Assembly: GCF_019799925.1 (NCBI RefSeq)
Contig: NZ_JABGCG010000002.1
Coordinates: 124,001-188,000, forward strand
Direction: 5' to 3'
DNA length: 64,000 nucleotides
Source of the DNA: Blastococcus sp. CPCC 205250
GTDB taxonomy: Bacteria; Actinomycetota; Actinomycetes; Mycobacteriales; Geodermatophilaceae
The number at the start of each line of letters is the position of its first letter. Within the stretch, counting starts at the first letter, position 1. The notes under the pieces are model-generated. The model worked only from the letters and a program-made list of their open reading frames with translations, had not been told where the DNA came from and made no database searches. The position numbers were made by a program, and so were the translations under genes. Of the stretch, positions 42,071-50,332 are shown in pieces.

Positions 42071-43141
42071 GTGAGCGCCGGAACCGACGCCCCGGCCCCC
42101 GCGGCCGCGGCCGTCGCCGACCAGCGCCGCGGGCTGCTGCGGGGCACCGGCGGCCGTGCCGCCACGCTGCTGGGACTGCTCGTCCTGCTGGTGGTCGCCG
42201 TCGCGCTGAGCATCACCGTCGGCTCGCGGCCGATCCCCCTGGGCTCGGTCTGGGAGGCGCTGACGACGCCGGGCCTGGGCACCGACGAGGCGGTCGTCGT
42301 CCGCGAGCTCCGCGTGCCGAGGACCGTGCTGGGCCTCCTGGCGGGGCTCGCCCTCGGTGCGGCCGGCGCGCTCACCCAGGGGCACACCCGCAACCCGCTG
42401 GGGGACCCCGGGCTGCTGGGCGTCACCGCCGGCGCCTCGTTCGCCGTCGTCCTGTCCATCTGGCTGCTGGACGTCGGCTCGCCCTCGGGCTACGTCTGGT
42501 TCGCCTTCGCCGGCGCCCTCCTCGGCAGCGTCGTGGTGTTCGGCCTCGGCTCCGCGGGGCGCGGTGGGGCGACCCCGGTGACGCTCGCCCTGGCCGGCGC
42601 GGCGGTCACGGCGCTGCTGTACGCGCTGGTGCAGGCCGTCCTCGTCAGCGACCAGGAGACCCTCGACGGCTTCCGGTTCTGGGTGGTCGGCTCGCTGGCC
42701 GGCCGCGACTCCGACGTCGCCGGGCAGGTCGCCCCCTTCATCGCCCTCGGCCTGGTGCTGGCGCTGCTCAACGCGCCCGCCCTCGACCTGCTCGGCCTCG
42801 GCGAGGACGTCGCCCGCGGCCTGGGCCAGCGGGTGTGGCTGGCCCGGCTCGTCGGGCTGGCCGGGGTCACGCTCCTGTGCGGCGCGGCCACCGCCGCCTG
42901 CGGGCCCATCTCCTTCGTCGGCCTGGTCGTCCCGCACGTGGTGCGCGCGCTGACCGGTCCGCGCCACCGCTGGCTGGTCCCGTGCTCGGCGTTGCTGGGC
43001 GCGGTGCTGCTGCTCACCGCCGACGTCGTCGGCCGGGTGCTCGCCCGCCCCGGCGAGGTGCAGGTCGGCATCGTGCTGGCCTTCATCGGCGCGCCCTTCT
43101 TCATCGCCCTGATCCGCCGGCGCCGGCTGGCCGGCCCGTGA
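42071..43141 (+). CDS. FecCD-type iron-siderophore ABC transporter permease, subunit 1
   Basis: A 356-residue permease with about ten helices. The EAA-like loop and the conserved RNPLGDPGLLGVTAGASFAV and AACGPISFVGLVVPHVVRAL are family hallmarks. It starts with GTG 42071 and overlaps the next gene as GTGA. It forms the channel together with the second permease. No substrate-binding protein gene is present in the window, so this transporter needs a partner located elsewhere. Confidence 0.92.
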   Translation: MSAGTDAPAPAAAAVADQRRGLLRGTGGRAATLLGLLVLLVVAVALSITVGSRPIPLGSVWEALTTPGLGTDEAVVVRELRVPRTVLGLLAGLALGAAGALTQGHTRNPLGDPGLLGVTAGASFAVVLSIWLLDVGSPSGYVWFAFAGALLGSVVVFGLGSAGRGGATPVTLALAGAAVTALLYALVQAVLVSDQETLDGFRFWVVGSLAGRDSDVAGQVAPFIALGLVLALLNAPALDLLGLGEDVARGLGQRVWLARLVGLAGVTLLCGAATAACGPISFVGLVVPHVVRALTGPRHRWLVPCSALLGAVLLLTADVVGRVLARPGEVQVGIVLAFIGAPFFIALIRRRRLAGP

Positions 43142-44226
43142 CCGCGACGCAGGACCACCCCGCCCCGCCGCGCCGCCGCGGGACGACCGTCGTGCGGATC
43201 GGCCCCGTGTCCGGCCGGATCCGCTGGCGCCAGCTGGTCGTCCCCCTGGCCGCCGCGGCAGCACTGGTCCTGGTGGGCGCCGTCAGCCTGGGCCGCGGCG
43301 ACTACCCGGTCGCGCTGACCGAGGTGCTGCGCACCCTCGCCGGGCTCGGCGACGGCCCCGCGGAGTTCATCGTCCTGGAGCTGCGCGCGCCGCGGATCGC
43401 CGTCGGCGCCCTCGTCGGCGCGGCGCTGGGGCTGTCCGGGGCGCTGTTCCAGACCTTCGCGCGCAACCCGCTGGCCTCCCCCGACGTCCTGGGCATCACG
43501 CAGGGCGCCTCCGTCGGCGCCGTCGCCGCCATCGTGCTCAGCGGGACGACGACCACCGGCGAGCTGCTCGGCGGCCTCGGCATCCCGCTGTCGGCGCTGC
43601 TGGGCGCGCTGGTGGCCGGGTCCCTGCTCTTCGTGCTCGCCTGGCGGGCCGGGATCGAGGGCGTCCGGCTGGTCCTCGTCGGCATCGCGCTGTGGTCGCT
43701 GGGCAGCGCGACCGTCGAGTACCTGCTGACCCGAGCGGAGATCTACGACGCCTCGGCGGCCTACGTGTGGATCACCGGCTCGCTCAACGCCCGCACCTGG
43801 GACCACGCCGTCCCGCTCGCGATCGGCCTCGCCGTCCTGCTGCCGCTGGCGCTGGCCGCCTCGCGGGCGCTGGCGGCCCTGCAGTTCGGCGACGACACCG
43901 TGCGGGGCCTCGGGGTCCGGCTGCCGCTGGCCCAGGGCGTGATCGTGCTCGTCGCCGTCGTCCTCACCGCCACCGCGGTCGCCGCGGCCGGGCCGATCGC
44001 CTTCGTCGCGCTGGTCGTCCCGCAGATCGCCGTCCGGCTGACCGGGGCGTCCCGGCCGCCGCTGCTCGCCTCTGCCCTGCTGGGGGCGCTGCTGGTCGTG
44101 GGCGCCGACCTGCTGACCCGCACCGTGCTCCCCGCCGCGCTGCCCGTCGGCATCCTCACCGCCGTCGTCGGTGCGCCCTACCTGATCTGGCTCCTCGTCC
44201 GTGGAAGGCGGCGATCGACGCTGTGA
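43138..44226 (+). CDS. FecCD-type iron-siderophore ABC transporter permease, subunit 2
   Basis: A 362-residue permease. A 50-residue basic N-terminus precedes about nine or ten helices; RNPLASPDVLGITQGASVGAV and AAGPIAFVALVVPQIAVRL are the diagnostic blocks. The GTG at 43138 is fixed by the GTGA overlap with subunit 1, and the stop overlaps the ATPase start at 44223. It pairs with subunit 1 as a heterodimer. Confidence 0.93.
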   Translation: MTATQDHPAPPRRRGTTVVRIGPVSGRIRWRQLVVPLAAAAALVLVGAVSLGRGDYPVALTEVLRTLAGLGDGPAEFIVLELRAPRIAVGALVGAALGLSGALFQTFARNPLASPDVLGITQGASVGAVAAIVLSGTTTTGELLGGLGIPLSALLGALVAGSLLFVLAWRAGIEGVRLVLVGIALWSLGSATVEYLLTRAEIYDASAAYVWITGSLNARTWDHAVPLAIGLAVLLPLALAASRALAALQFGDDTVRGLGVRLPLAQGVIVLVAVVLTATAVAAAGPIAFVALVVPQIAVRLTGASRPPLLASALLGALLVVGADLLTRTVLPAALPVGILTAVVGAPYLIWLLVRGRRRSTL

Positions 44227-45062
44227 CCACCCACCTCGCCGCCCCGGCGGCCGCCGGGGCGGCCGTGCCGGACGGACCGGTCCGCCTCGCCGCGGAGTCC
44301 GTGCGCCTGGCCTACGACGAGCGGGTCGTCGTCCACGACGTCGACCTCGCGCTCACCGACGGCTCCTTCACCGCGATCGTGGGACCCAACGGCTGCGGCA
44401 AGTCCACGCTGCTCAAGGCGCTGGGCCGGCTGCTGCGCCCCACCTCCGGCCAGGTGGTCCTCGACGGGCGGGCGATCTCCCGGACCTCCACCCGGGACGT
44501 CGCCCGCGTGCTCGGGCTGCTGCCCCAGACGCCGACCGCCCCCGACGGGCTGAGCGTCGCCGACCTGGTCGCCCGCGGCCGGCACCCGCACCAGAGCTGG
44601 ATGCGCCAGTGGTCCCGGGACGACGAGGCCGCGGTCGCCGAGGCGCTGGCGTGGACCGACATGACCGAGCTGGCCGACCGTCCGGTGGAGGCGCTGTCGG
44701 GCGGCCAGCGGCAGCGGGCGTGGATCTCGATGGCGCTGGCGCAGGGCACCGACCTGCTGCTGCTCGACGAGCCGACGACCTACCTCGACCTCGCCCACCA
44801 GATCGACGTCCTGGGGCTGGTGGCCCGGCTGCACACCGAGCGCGGCCGCACGATCGTCGTCGTCCTGCACGACCTGAACCTCGCCGCGCGGTACGCGCAG
44901 CGGCTGGTCGCGATGCGCGACGGCGTGTTGGTCGCCTCCGGGACGCCCGGCGAGGTACTCACCGAGCAGCTCATGGCCGACGTGTTCGAGCTCGAGGCCC
45001 GCATCGTGCCCGACCCGGTGGCCGGCACCCCGATGGTCGTCCCGGTCCGCCGCCTGCGCTGA
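44223..45062 (+). CDS. Iron-siderophore ABC transporter ATPase (FecE/FepC-like)
   Basis: 279 residues with a full nucleotide-binding domain: Walker A GPNGCGKST, Q-loop PQTPTAPDGLSV, signature LSGGQRQRAW, Walker B LLLLDEPTTYLDL and the His switch VLHDLN. The sequence GRHPHQSWMRQWS is typical of siderophore importers. The GTG start overlaps the permease stop as GTGA. It powers the two permeases. Confidence 0.94.
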   Translation: MTTHLAAPAAAGAAVPDGPVRLAAESVRLAYDERVVVHDVDLALTDGSFTAIVGPNGCGKSTLLKALGRLLRPTSGQVVLDGRAISRTSTRDVARVLGLLPQTPTAPDGLSVADLVARGRHPHQSWMRQWSRDDEAAVAEALAWTDMTELADRPVEALSGGQRQRAWISMALAQGTDLLLLDEPTTYLDLAHQIDVLGLVARLHTERGRTIVVVLHDLNLAARYAQRLVAMRDGVLVASGTPGEVLTEQLMADVFELEARIVPDPVAGTPMVVPVRRLR

Positions 45063-45065
45063 CGG

Positions 45066-45116
45066 CCCCCTCGCAGGGGATCGCCGCGAGCGTGCGAGCG
45101 GTGGGGGGCGAGGGGG
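45066..45116. terminator. Hairpin between the iron transporter and the siderophore reductase
   Basis: ccccctcgc (45066-45074) and gcgaggggg (45108-45116) form a perfect 9-bp stem with a 33-nt loop between two convergent genes, suited to terminate both. Confidence 0.55.
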
Positions 45117-45123
45117 TCCTCCC

Positions 45124-46086
45124 TCAGCCGGCGACGCCGACCCGCCAGTAGCCCATGAAGGCGACCTCGTTGCGCGGCACGCCCAGGTCGGTGACCAGGT
45201 GGCGGCGCAGCCGCTTCACCACGCCCGCCTCGCCGGCCAGCCAGGCGTAGCAGCCGGCGGTCGCGTCCACGTCCGGCACCTCCCACAGCGGCTCGACGTC
45301 GACGTCGACGTCCTCGACCGTCTCGTGCGCCCCCGAGCGGGCGATGCCGAGCTCGCACAGCGCCGCGTGCACCGCGGGCACCAGGAGCTCGCCGCGCGCC
45401 CGGCCGGCCCGCGGCAGCCACCGCACCGTTCCGCCGCGGGGCACGTCGAGCGGCTGCTCGTCGCCCACCTCCGGCACCTCCAGCAGGGCGACCACGCGGC
45501 GGCCGGGGGCGGCACCGTCGGACGCCAGGCCCTCCAGGATCGCGCCGACCGCCGGCACCGCGGTCTCGTCGGCGGCCAGCACCAGCGTGTGCGCGGTCGC
45601 CGGCGGCGCCCACTCCACGCCCCACATCCGGCCCCGGCCGGGGCGGTCGGGGCCCAGCAGCACCAGCCGGTCCCCGGGGACGGCGGCCGCCGCCCAGGTC
45701 GCCGCCGGGCCGGCGTGGCCGTCGTCCACCCCGTGCAGGACGACGTCGACGTCGACCTCGGCGCGCCTGGGGCGGGCCGCCCGCACCGTGTAGGTGCGCA
45801 GGTGCGGCCGGACGTCGTCGGGCAGGCCGCAGTAGGCGGTGTACCAGTCCGGACCGGGGACCAGCAGCTGCATGACGTCGGTCCCCGGCGCCTGCGGCAG
45901 GACGAACTTGATGCGCTGGTCGGCACCGGCGGCGCCGAAGCCGGCCAGGTCCGGGGCACCGAGGGTCAGCCGGACCGTGCTCGGACCGAGCCGCCGCGTG
46001 CCGGTCACGACCGTGTCGTAGAAGCGCCAGCCCGGGGCCTCGACGGCCGGCGCGTCCTCGACGACAGCGGCTTCGATGGTGGTCAC
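45124..46086 (-). CDS. Siderophore-interacting protein (FAD-binding ferric reductase)
   Basis: 320 residues of the ViuB/YqjH SIP family. The FAD-binding part has LRTYTVRAARPRRAEVDVDVVLHG, and the NAD(P)H part reads LVLAADETAVPAV. At the C-terminus is the VKRLRRHL motif and GYWRVG. Such proteins reduce ferric siderophores to release iron in the cytoplasm. It starts with GTG 46086, 44 bp from an IdeR box, and faces the iron transporter, so both genes are co-regulated by iron. Confidence 0.92.
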   Translation of the reverse strand: MTTIEAAVVEDAPAVEAPGWRFYDTVVTGTRRLGPSTVRLTLGAPDLAGFGAAGADQRIKFVLPQAPGTDVMQLLVPGPDWYTAYCGLPDDVRPHLRTYTVRAARPRRAEVDVDVVLHGVDDGHAGPAATWAAAAVPGDRLVLLGPDRPGRGRMWGVEWAPPATAHTLVLAADETAVPAVGAILEGLASDGAAPGRRVVALLEVPEVGDEQPLDVPRGGTVRWLPRAGRARGELLVPAVHAALCELGIARSGAHETVEDVDVDVEPLWEVPDVDATAGCYAWLAGEAGVVKRLRRHLVTDLGVPRNEVAFMGYWRVGVAG

Positions 46087-46129
46087 GAGCGGCCCCGTTC
46101 CTCGGCGCCGATCCCCGGCGGACGGCGGC

Positions 46130-46148
46130 TTAGGCGAGGCTAACCTGC
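46130..46148 (-). promoter_or_regulatory. IdeR/DtxR iron box for the siderophore-interacting protein
   Basis: ttaggcgaggctaacctgc matches 15 of 19 positions of the DtxR/IdeR consensus, including AGGCTAACCT. It is 44 bp upstream of the SIP start. Confidence 0.85.
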
Positions 46149-46182
46149 CTACGCGCTCCGAGGGAACACCCCGGGGCCGCGG

Positions 46183-46584
46183 TCAGTCCACGACGTGGGT
46201 CTGGTCCATCCACATGACCTCCCAGACGTGCCCGTCCGGGTCGGCGAAGCTGACGCCGTACATGGAGCCGTGGTCCTGCGCGGGCCGCCACGGCTTGCCG
46301 CCGGAGGCGAGCGCCTTGGCGAGCATCTCGTCGGCCTCCGCACGGCTGCCCGCCGACAGCGCGATCAGCTGGGTGGTCGCCGCCGACGGGTCGCCGACCG
46401 GACCGGTCACGAAGTCGGCGAACCGCTCGCGGGTCAGCAGCATCACGACGATGTTCTCGTCGACGACGACCGAGGCCGCCTGCTCGTCGGAGAACTGCTC
46501 GTTGAACGAGAACCCGAGGCCCGCGTAGAACGCCCGCGAGGCCGCGAGGTCCGAGACCGGCAGGTTGAGGAAGACCATGCGCAC
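46183..46584 (-). CDS. VOC-family protein (glyoxalase/PhnB-like)
   Basis: A 133-residue VOC protein (FLNLPVSDLAASRAFYAGLGF near the start and FADPDGHVWEVMWMD near the end). It resembles the extradiol-dioxygenase-like VOC enzymes used in bacteria as lactoylglutathione lyase relatives. The GTG at 46584 is preceded by AAGGAG at six bases, so this start, not the internal ATG, is used. Substrate unknown. Confidence 0.88.
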   Translation of the reverse strand: MRMVFLNLPVSDLAASRAFYAGLGFSFNEQFSDEQAASVVVDENIVVMLLTRERFADFVTGPVGDPSAATTQLIALSAGSRAEADEMLAKALASGGKPWRPAQDHGSMYGVSFADPDGHVWEVMWMDQTHVVD

Positions 46585-46732
46585 GATGTGCTCCTTGTCG
46601 TCGTTCTGATCGTCGTGATCGGTGGGCCGTCGTGGCCCGTCAGCAGATCAGACGAGCGCCGCCGCGGGAACTCATCGGCGGGTCCACCCGGGGTCTGATG
46701 CGGCGGGCCCGGGCAGCGGGGACGCTCGACGG

Positions 46733-47113
46733 GTGACCGAACCGCGCCCGCCGTGGTCGCCCCGCCGGCGGCGCACGCTCCTCCTGCTCGCCCTGGCCGC
46801 CGTCCTCTTCGGCCTGGCCGGCATCGGCCTGCCCGACCAGTACGGCGTCGCGTCGATCTCCCTCGCGGGGCTGGCCGCGTTCCTGCTCGTCGCCGCGGTC
46901 GTCGTGTTCGTCGCGGTCCCCGGGCCCGGCACCGTCGACGCACTGCTGCGCTCGCTGACCGTCTCCGGGGCCGTGCTCGTCGTCGCCGTCCTGCTGGTGC
47001 TCTCCACCGCCGGGGAGCCGCTGCGCTGGCTGTGGGTCCTCGCCGCGCTCGCCGCGGCGGCCTGGCTCGGGACGGCGGTGTGGCTCACCCGCCGCGACGG
47101 CCCGGCCGGCTGA
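46733..47113 (+). CDS. Small four-helix membrane protein
   Basis: A 126-residue protein with four hydrophobic segments after a basic start (PPWSPRRRRTLLLL). I do not recognise a family. The GTG start follows a weak site. It lies 30 bp before the thioesterase-like gene on the same strand. Confidence 0.62.
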   Translation: MTEPRPPWSPRRRRTLLLLALAAVLFGLAGIGLPDQYGVASISLAGLAAFLLVAAVVVFVAVPGPGTVDALLRSLTVSGAVLVVAVLLVLSTAGEPLRWLWVLAALAAAAWLGTAVWLTRRDGPAG

Positions 47114-47143
47114 CCGGTCGCCCGCACCGGGGACACTGCCGGG

Positions 47144-47932
47144 GTGGAGCTGCCCCCCGCCCTCTACCTGCCCGACGGCGACCACCTCGTCGCCACCGCC
47201 CTCACGATCGGCCCCTGGGAGCCGGACGTGCAGCACGCCGGCCCACCCGCGGCCCTGCTCGCCCGCGCGGTCGAGCGGGCCGGCGGCGTGCCCGGCGGCC
47301 AGACCGTCCGGCTGGCCTACGACATCCTCGGCCCGGTGCCGGTCGGGCCGGTGCGCGTGACCGCCCGCGTGCTGCGGCCGGGCCGGCGGGTGGAGCTCGT
47401 CGAGGCGACGCTCGAGGCGGGGGGCGCACCGCGGATGCGGGTCACCGCCTGGCGGATGCGGGCGCGGGAGACCGCACCGGTCGACGTGCTCGCCCCCGAC
47501 CTGCCGCACCACACCGCCCCGGAGGCCGGCCGGGCCGAGGTGCCCGGCGTGTTCTCCGAGGAGATCACCTACCACCGGGCGCTGGAGTGGCGCTTCACCG
47601 CGGGCTCGTTCGACACCCCCGGCCCCGCGGCGGCCTGGACCCGCCCGCTCGTGCCGCTCGTCGCCGGCGAGCCGATCACGCCGCTGGAGCACCTGCTCGT
47701 CATGACCGACGCCGCCAGCGGCATCTCCGCCGAGCTCGACTGGACGCGCGCCACCTTCGCCAACATCGACCTCACCGTGTCGCTGTACCGGCAGCCCGCC
47801 GGCCCGTGGCTGGGCATGGACGCCACCACCTCGCTGGGCCCCGCCGGCGTCGCCCAGTGCTTCGCCGACCTGTTCGACGCCACCGGCCGCATCGGCCGCT
47901 CCGCGGCCTCGCTGTTCGTCGAGCCCCGCTGA
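47144..47932 (+). CDS. Acyl-CoA thioesterase-like double hot-dog protein (TesB family)
   Basis: A 262-residue protein with two hot-dog folds: the first ends with DILGPVPVGPVRVTARVLRPGRRVELVEATLE, the second contains ATFANIDLTVSLYR and GMDATTSLGPAGVAQCFADLFD. This is the pattern of the TesB/acyl-CoA thioesterase II group. It would free fatty acids from acyl-CoA. The start is GTG 47144. Confidence 0.85.
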   Translation: MELPPALYLPDGDHLVATALTIGPWEPDVQHAGPPAALLARAVERAGGVPGGQTVRLAYDILGPVPVGPVRVTARVLRPGRRVELVEATLEAGGAPRMRVTAWRMRARETAPVDVLAPDLPHHTAPEAGRAEVPGVFSEEITYHRALEWRFTAGSFDTPGPAAAWTRPLVPLVAGEPITPLEHLLVMTDAASGISAELDWTRATFANIDLTVSLYRQPAGPWLGMDATTSLGPAGVAQCFADLFDATGRIGRSAASLFVEPR

Positions 47933-48033
47933 GCCCCCGGGCCTGACTGGCCCCGCTCCCGGCCGCGGGACAGGGTGGACGACGATCGTCGACGGCTCCC
48001 CGCCCCGCCCCCGACGACTCCGGAGAGGACGCC

Positions 48034-48930
48034 GTGCAACCGCTGGACGACCTGCTGCAGTGGCTCGCGGGCCGCGGCCTGGAGATCGTGCTGATCATCC
48101 TGGCGTCGGTGCTGCTGGCCCGGCTCGTGGCCTGGACCGGCCGGAAGATCACCGACAGCATCGACCGCCGCTACACCGACGGCGACGCGCTGGTCCGCTC
48201 CGAGGCCGCCAAGCACCGCCACTCGCTGACCCAGGTCATCACCTGGACGCTCGTCGTCCTGATCTACGCCGTCGCCGTCTTCTTCGTGCTCGACCGGCTC
48301 GGGGTGCCGGTCACCGGCCTGGTCGCACCGGCCACCGTGCTCGGTGTCGGCCTCGGCTTCGGCGCCCAGCGCATCGTCGGCGACGTCCTCGCCGGGTTCT
48401 TCATCATCACCGAGCGCCAGTACGGGTTCGGCGACGTCGTGGAGATCCAGGTCGTCGGCGGAGGCGATCCGGCGCGGGGCACCGTCGAGGACGTGACGCT
48501 GCGGATCACCCGGCTGCGGTCGGCCGACGGCGAGGTGGTCACGCTGCCCAACGGGCAGATCGTCAAGGTCGTCAACCTCTCGCGCGACTGGGCCCGCGCG
48601 GTCGTCGACGTCCCGGTGCCGACCAGCGTCGACGTCAACCAGGTCAACGACATCCTGCGGGCCGTGGGCCGCGAGGCCTACGCCGATCCCGCGCTCCACC
48701 CGCTGCTGCTCGACGAGCCCTCGGTGATGGGCGTGGAGAGCCTCGGGCTGGACGAGGTGAACGTCCGGATGGTCGCGCGCACCCTGCCCGGCAAGCAGTT
48801 CGAGGTGGGCCGCGACCTGCGCGCGCGGGTCGTGCTGGCCTTCCGGCGGCAGGGGCTGAACGTGCCGCCGCCCAGCGCCGCAGACGACGGGCCCGCGCCC
48901 GGCGTCGTCGCGACCCGGGGCGAGCAGTGA
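48034..48930 (+). CDS. MscS-family mechanosensitive channel
   Basis: 298 residues. Two or three helices, then the pore helix VLGVGLGFGAQRIVGDVLAGFFIITERQYGFGD, typical of MscS TM3, followed by the beta domain (TLRITRLRSADGEVVTLPNGQIVKVVNLSRDWARA). It opens under membrane tension. Start GTG 48034 follows a purine stretch (ccggagagg). Its stop overlaps the next start as GTGA, so translation is coupled. Confidence 0.93.
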   Translation: MQPLDDLLQWLAGRGLEIVLIILASVLLARLVAWTGRKITDSIDRRYTDGDALVRSEAAKHRHSLTQVITWTLVVLIYAVAVFFVLDRLGVPVTGLVAPATVLGVGLGFGAQRIVGDVLAGFFIITERQYGFGDVVEIQVVGGGDPARGTVEDVTLRITRLRSADGEVVTLPNGQIVKVVNLSRDWARAVVDVPVPTSVDVNQVNDILRAVGREAYADPALHPLLLDEPSVMGVESLGLDEVNVRMVARTLPGKQFEVGRDLRARVVLAFRRQGLNVPPPSAADDGPAPGVVATRGEQ

Positions 48931-49442
48931 GCACCCCCGACGGACGGCACGGGCGCGAGGAGCCGACCCGCACCATGCCGACGGCCCCGGCGCCGACGCT
49001 CACCACCTCGCCGGCCGAGGGGCCGCGCCGCTGGTGGGCGGCGATCCCGCGCCGGCTGGGTCGCGCCCGCACCTCCACCGTCGTCCTCGTGGTGCTGTTC
49101 GTCGCCCTCGGCGTGCTCTACCTGTACGTGCGGCCCGAGACGACGGGCACCGCGCCCGCCGGCGACACCGGCGACGTGCCGGTCGTCCCGGTCGTGCCGG
49201 CGCCGGGGACCACCCCGGCGCCGGAGCCGACGCCGACGGCGCCGACCAGCACCGCCCGGCCCACGTCCTCGGCCCCGTCGACGACTCCCCGCAGCGACGA
49301 GCCGACGGCGACGCCGACCGAGGAGGACGAGGAGCCGCCGGCCGGCGAGCCGTCGGAGACCTCCGCGGCCCCGACGTCGAGCCGCACGGCGACCACCACC
49401 GGATCCCCGACCGGGGGGTCCGGCTCCGCGCCCCCGACCTGA
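48927..49442 (+). CDS. Membrane-anchored Thr/Pro-rich protein
   Basis: 171 residues: a basic cytoplasmic start of about 45 residues, one hydrophobic helix (STVVLVVLFVALGVLYLYV) and a long extracellular Thr/Pro/Ser/Glu-rich tail, probably disordered and possibly glycosylated. GTG 48927 overlaps the MscS stop, so it is co-expressed with the channel; this hints at a role at the same membrane, but no family is recognised. Confidence 0.7.
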   Translation: MSTPDGRHGREEPTRTMPTAPAPTLTTSPAEGPRRWWAAIPRRLGRARTSTVVLVVLFVALGVLYLYVRPETTGTAPAGDTGDVPVVPVVPAPGTTPAPEPTPTAPTSTARPTSSAPSTTPRSDEPTATPTEEDEEPPAGEPSETSAAPTSSRTATTTGSPTGGSGSAPPT

Positions 49443-49609
49443 CCGCGGTCCGTAGCGGCGGGTGCCACGCGGGTCCCCCGCTCGTGCTGCCGTGGTCACC
49501 CGTTGGTGCGTCGGGACGTATCCGCGCAGGTCAGGCGCTCTAGCCTCGGGCGCGCGTGGCATGCCGGGCATCCGAGTGGGTCCCGGTCCGGCGAACGGCA
49601 GGGGTGGGC

Positions 49610-50332
49610 ATGGATCTGGTCCGGCACCGGGGTCCGGGGCGGTGGGCCCTGCGCGCACGCACCCGCCCGCCCGTCGTCCAGGTGTGGCGGCTGCACCTGG
49701 ACGCACCGGACTGGGACGTCGCCGCGGCGGCCGCGGTGCTGTCCCCCGCCGAGCAGGAGCGGACCACCCGGGGGACGGCCGACGTCCGGCGCCGCCGGGT
49801 CCTGCTGCGGGCGGGGCTGCGCACGGTCCTGGGCCATCGGCTCGGCCTCGCCCCGGCCGAGGTGCCGCTGACCGAGAGCGACGGCCGTCCGCACCTGACG
49901 GACCCCGCGACCGGCCTCGAGGTGTCCTGCTCGGCCAGCGGGCAGCTCGGCCTGGTCGCCCTGTGCGACGGGGCAGCGCTCGGCATCGACGTCCAGCAGC
50001 ACGACGACGTCGAGGCCCGCGCCGGCCTCGACGAGGGATGGCTGACCGCCGGGGAGCGCGCGGCGCTGCACGCGCTGCCCCCGGCTCGGCGGCTCGCCGC
50101 GGTCACCCGCTGCTGGACCCAGAAGGAGGCCGTGCTGAAGGGGAGCGGCGTGGGCCTGCGCCGGCCTCCGGTCACCGTGCACACGCCGGTCACCCCCGCC
50201 GGGCGCACCGGGGAGTGGGCGCTCGCCGCCGTCCCCGTCCCCGTCGGCGCGCTCGCCAGCGTCGCCGTCCGGACGACGGCGCGGACGCCGCGCGTCGCGG
50301 TGGCCGACCTCTCCCCGGCGGGCGCCCGGTGA
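49610..50332 (+). CDS. 4'-phosphopantetheinyl transferase (Sfp superfamily)
   Basis: A 240-residue transferase that attaches phosphopantetheine from CoA to carrier proteins. Its signature residues are in place: GID at 125-127 and W169-TQKEAVLKG with Lys172 and Glu173. The ATG at 49610 has cagggg upstream. An alternative start at GTG 49556, seven bases or so after a TAGCCT box (49541-49546), would add 18 residues and be leaderless. Its stop overlaps the start of the 994-residue synthetase (GTGA), so it probably activates that protein's carrier domain. Confidence 0.9.
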   Translation: MDLVRHRGPGRWALRARTRPPVVQVWRLHLDAPDWDVAAAAAVLSPAEQERTTRGTADVRRRRVLLRAGLRTVLGHRLGLAPAEVPLTESDGRPHLTDPATGLEVSCSASGQLGLVALCDGAALGIDVQQHDDVEARAGLDEGWLTAGERAALHALPPARRLAAVTRCWTQKEAVLKGSGVGLRRPPVTVHTPVTPAGRTGEWALAAVPVPVGALASVAVRTTARTPRVAVADLSPAGAR

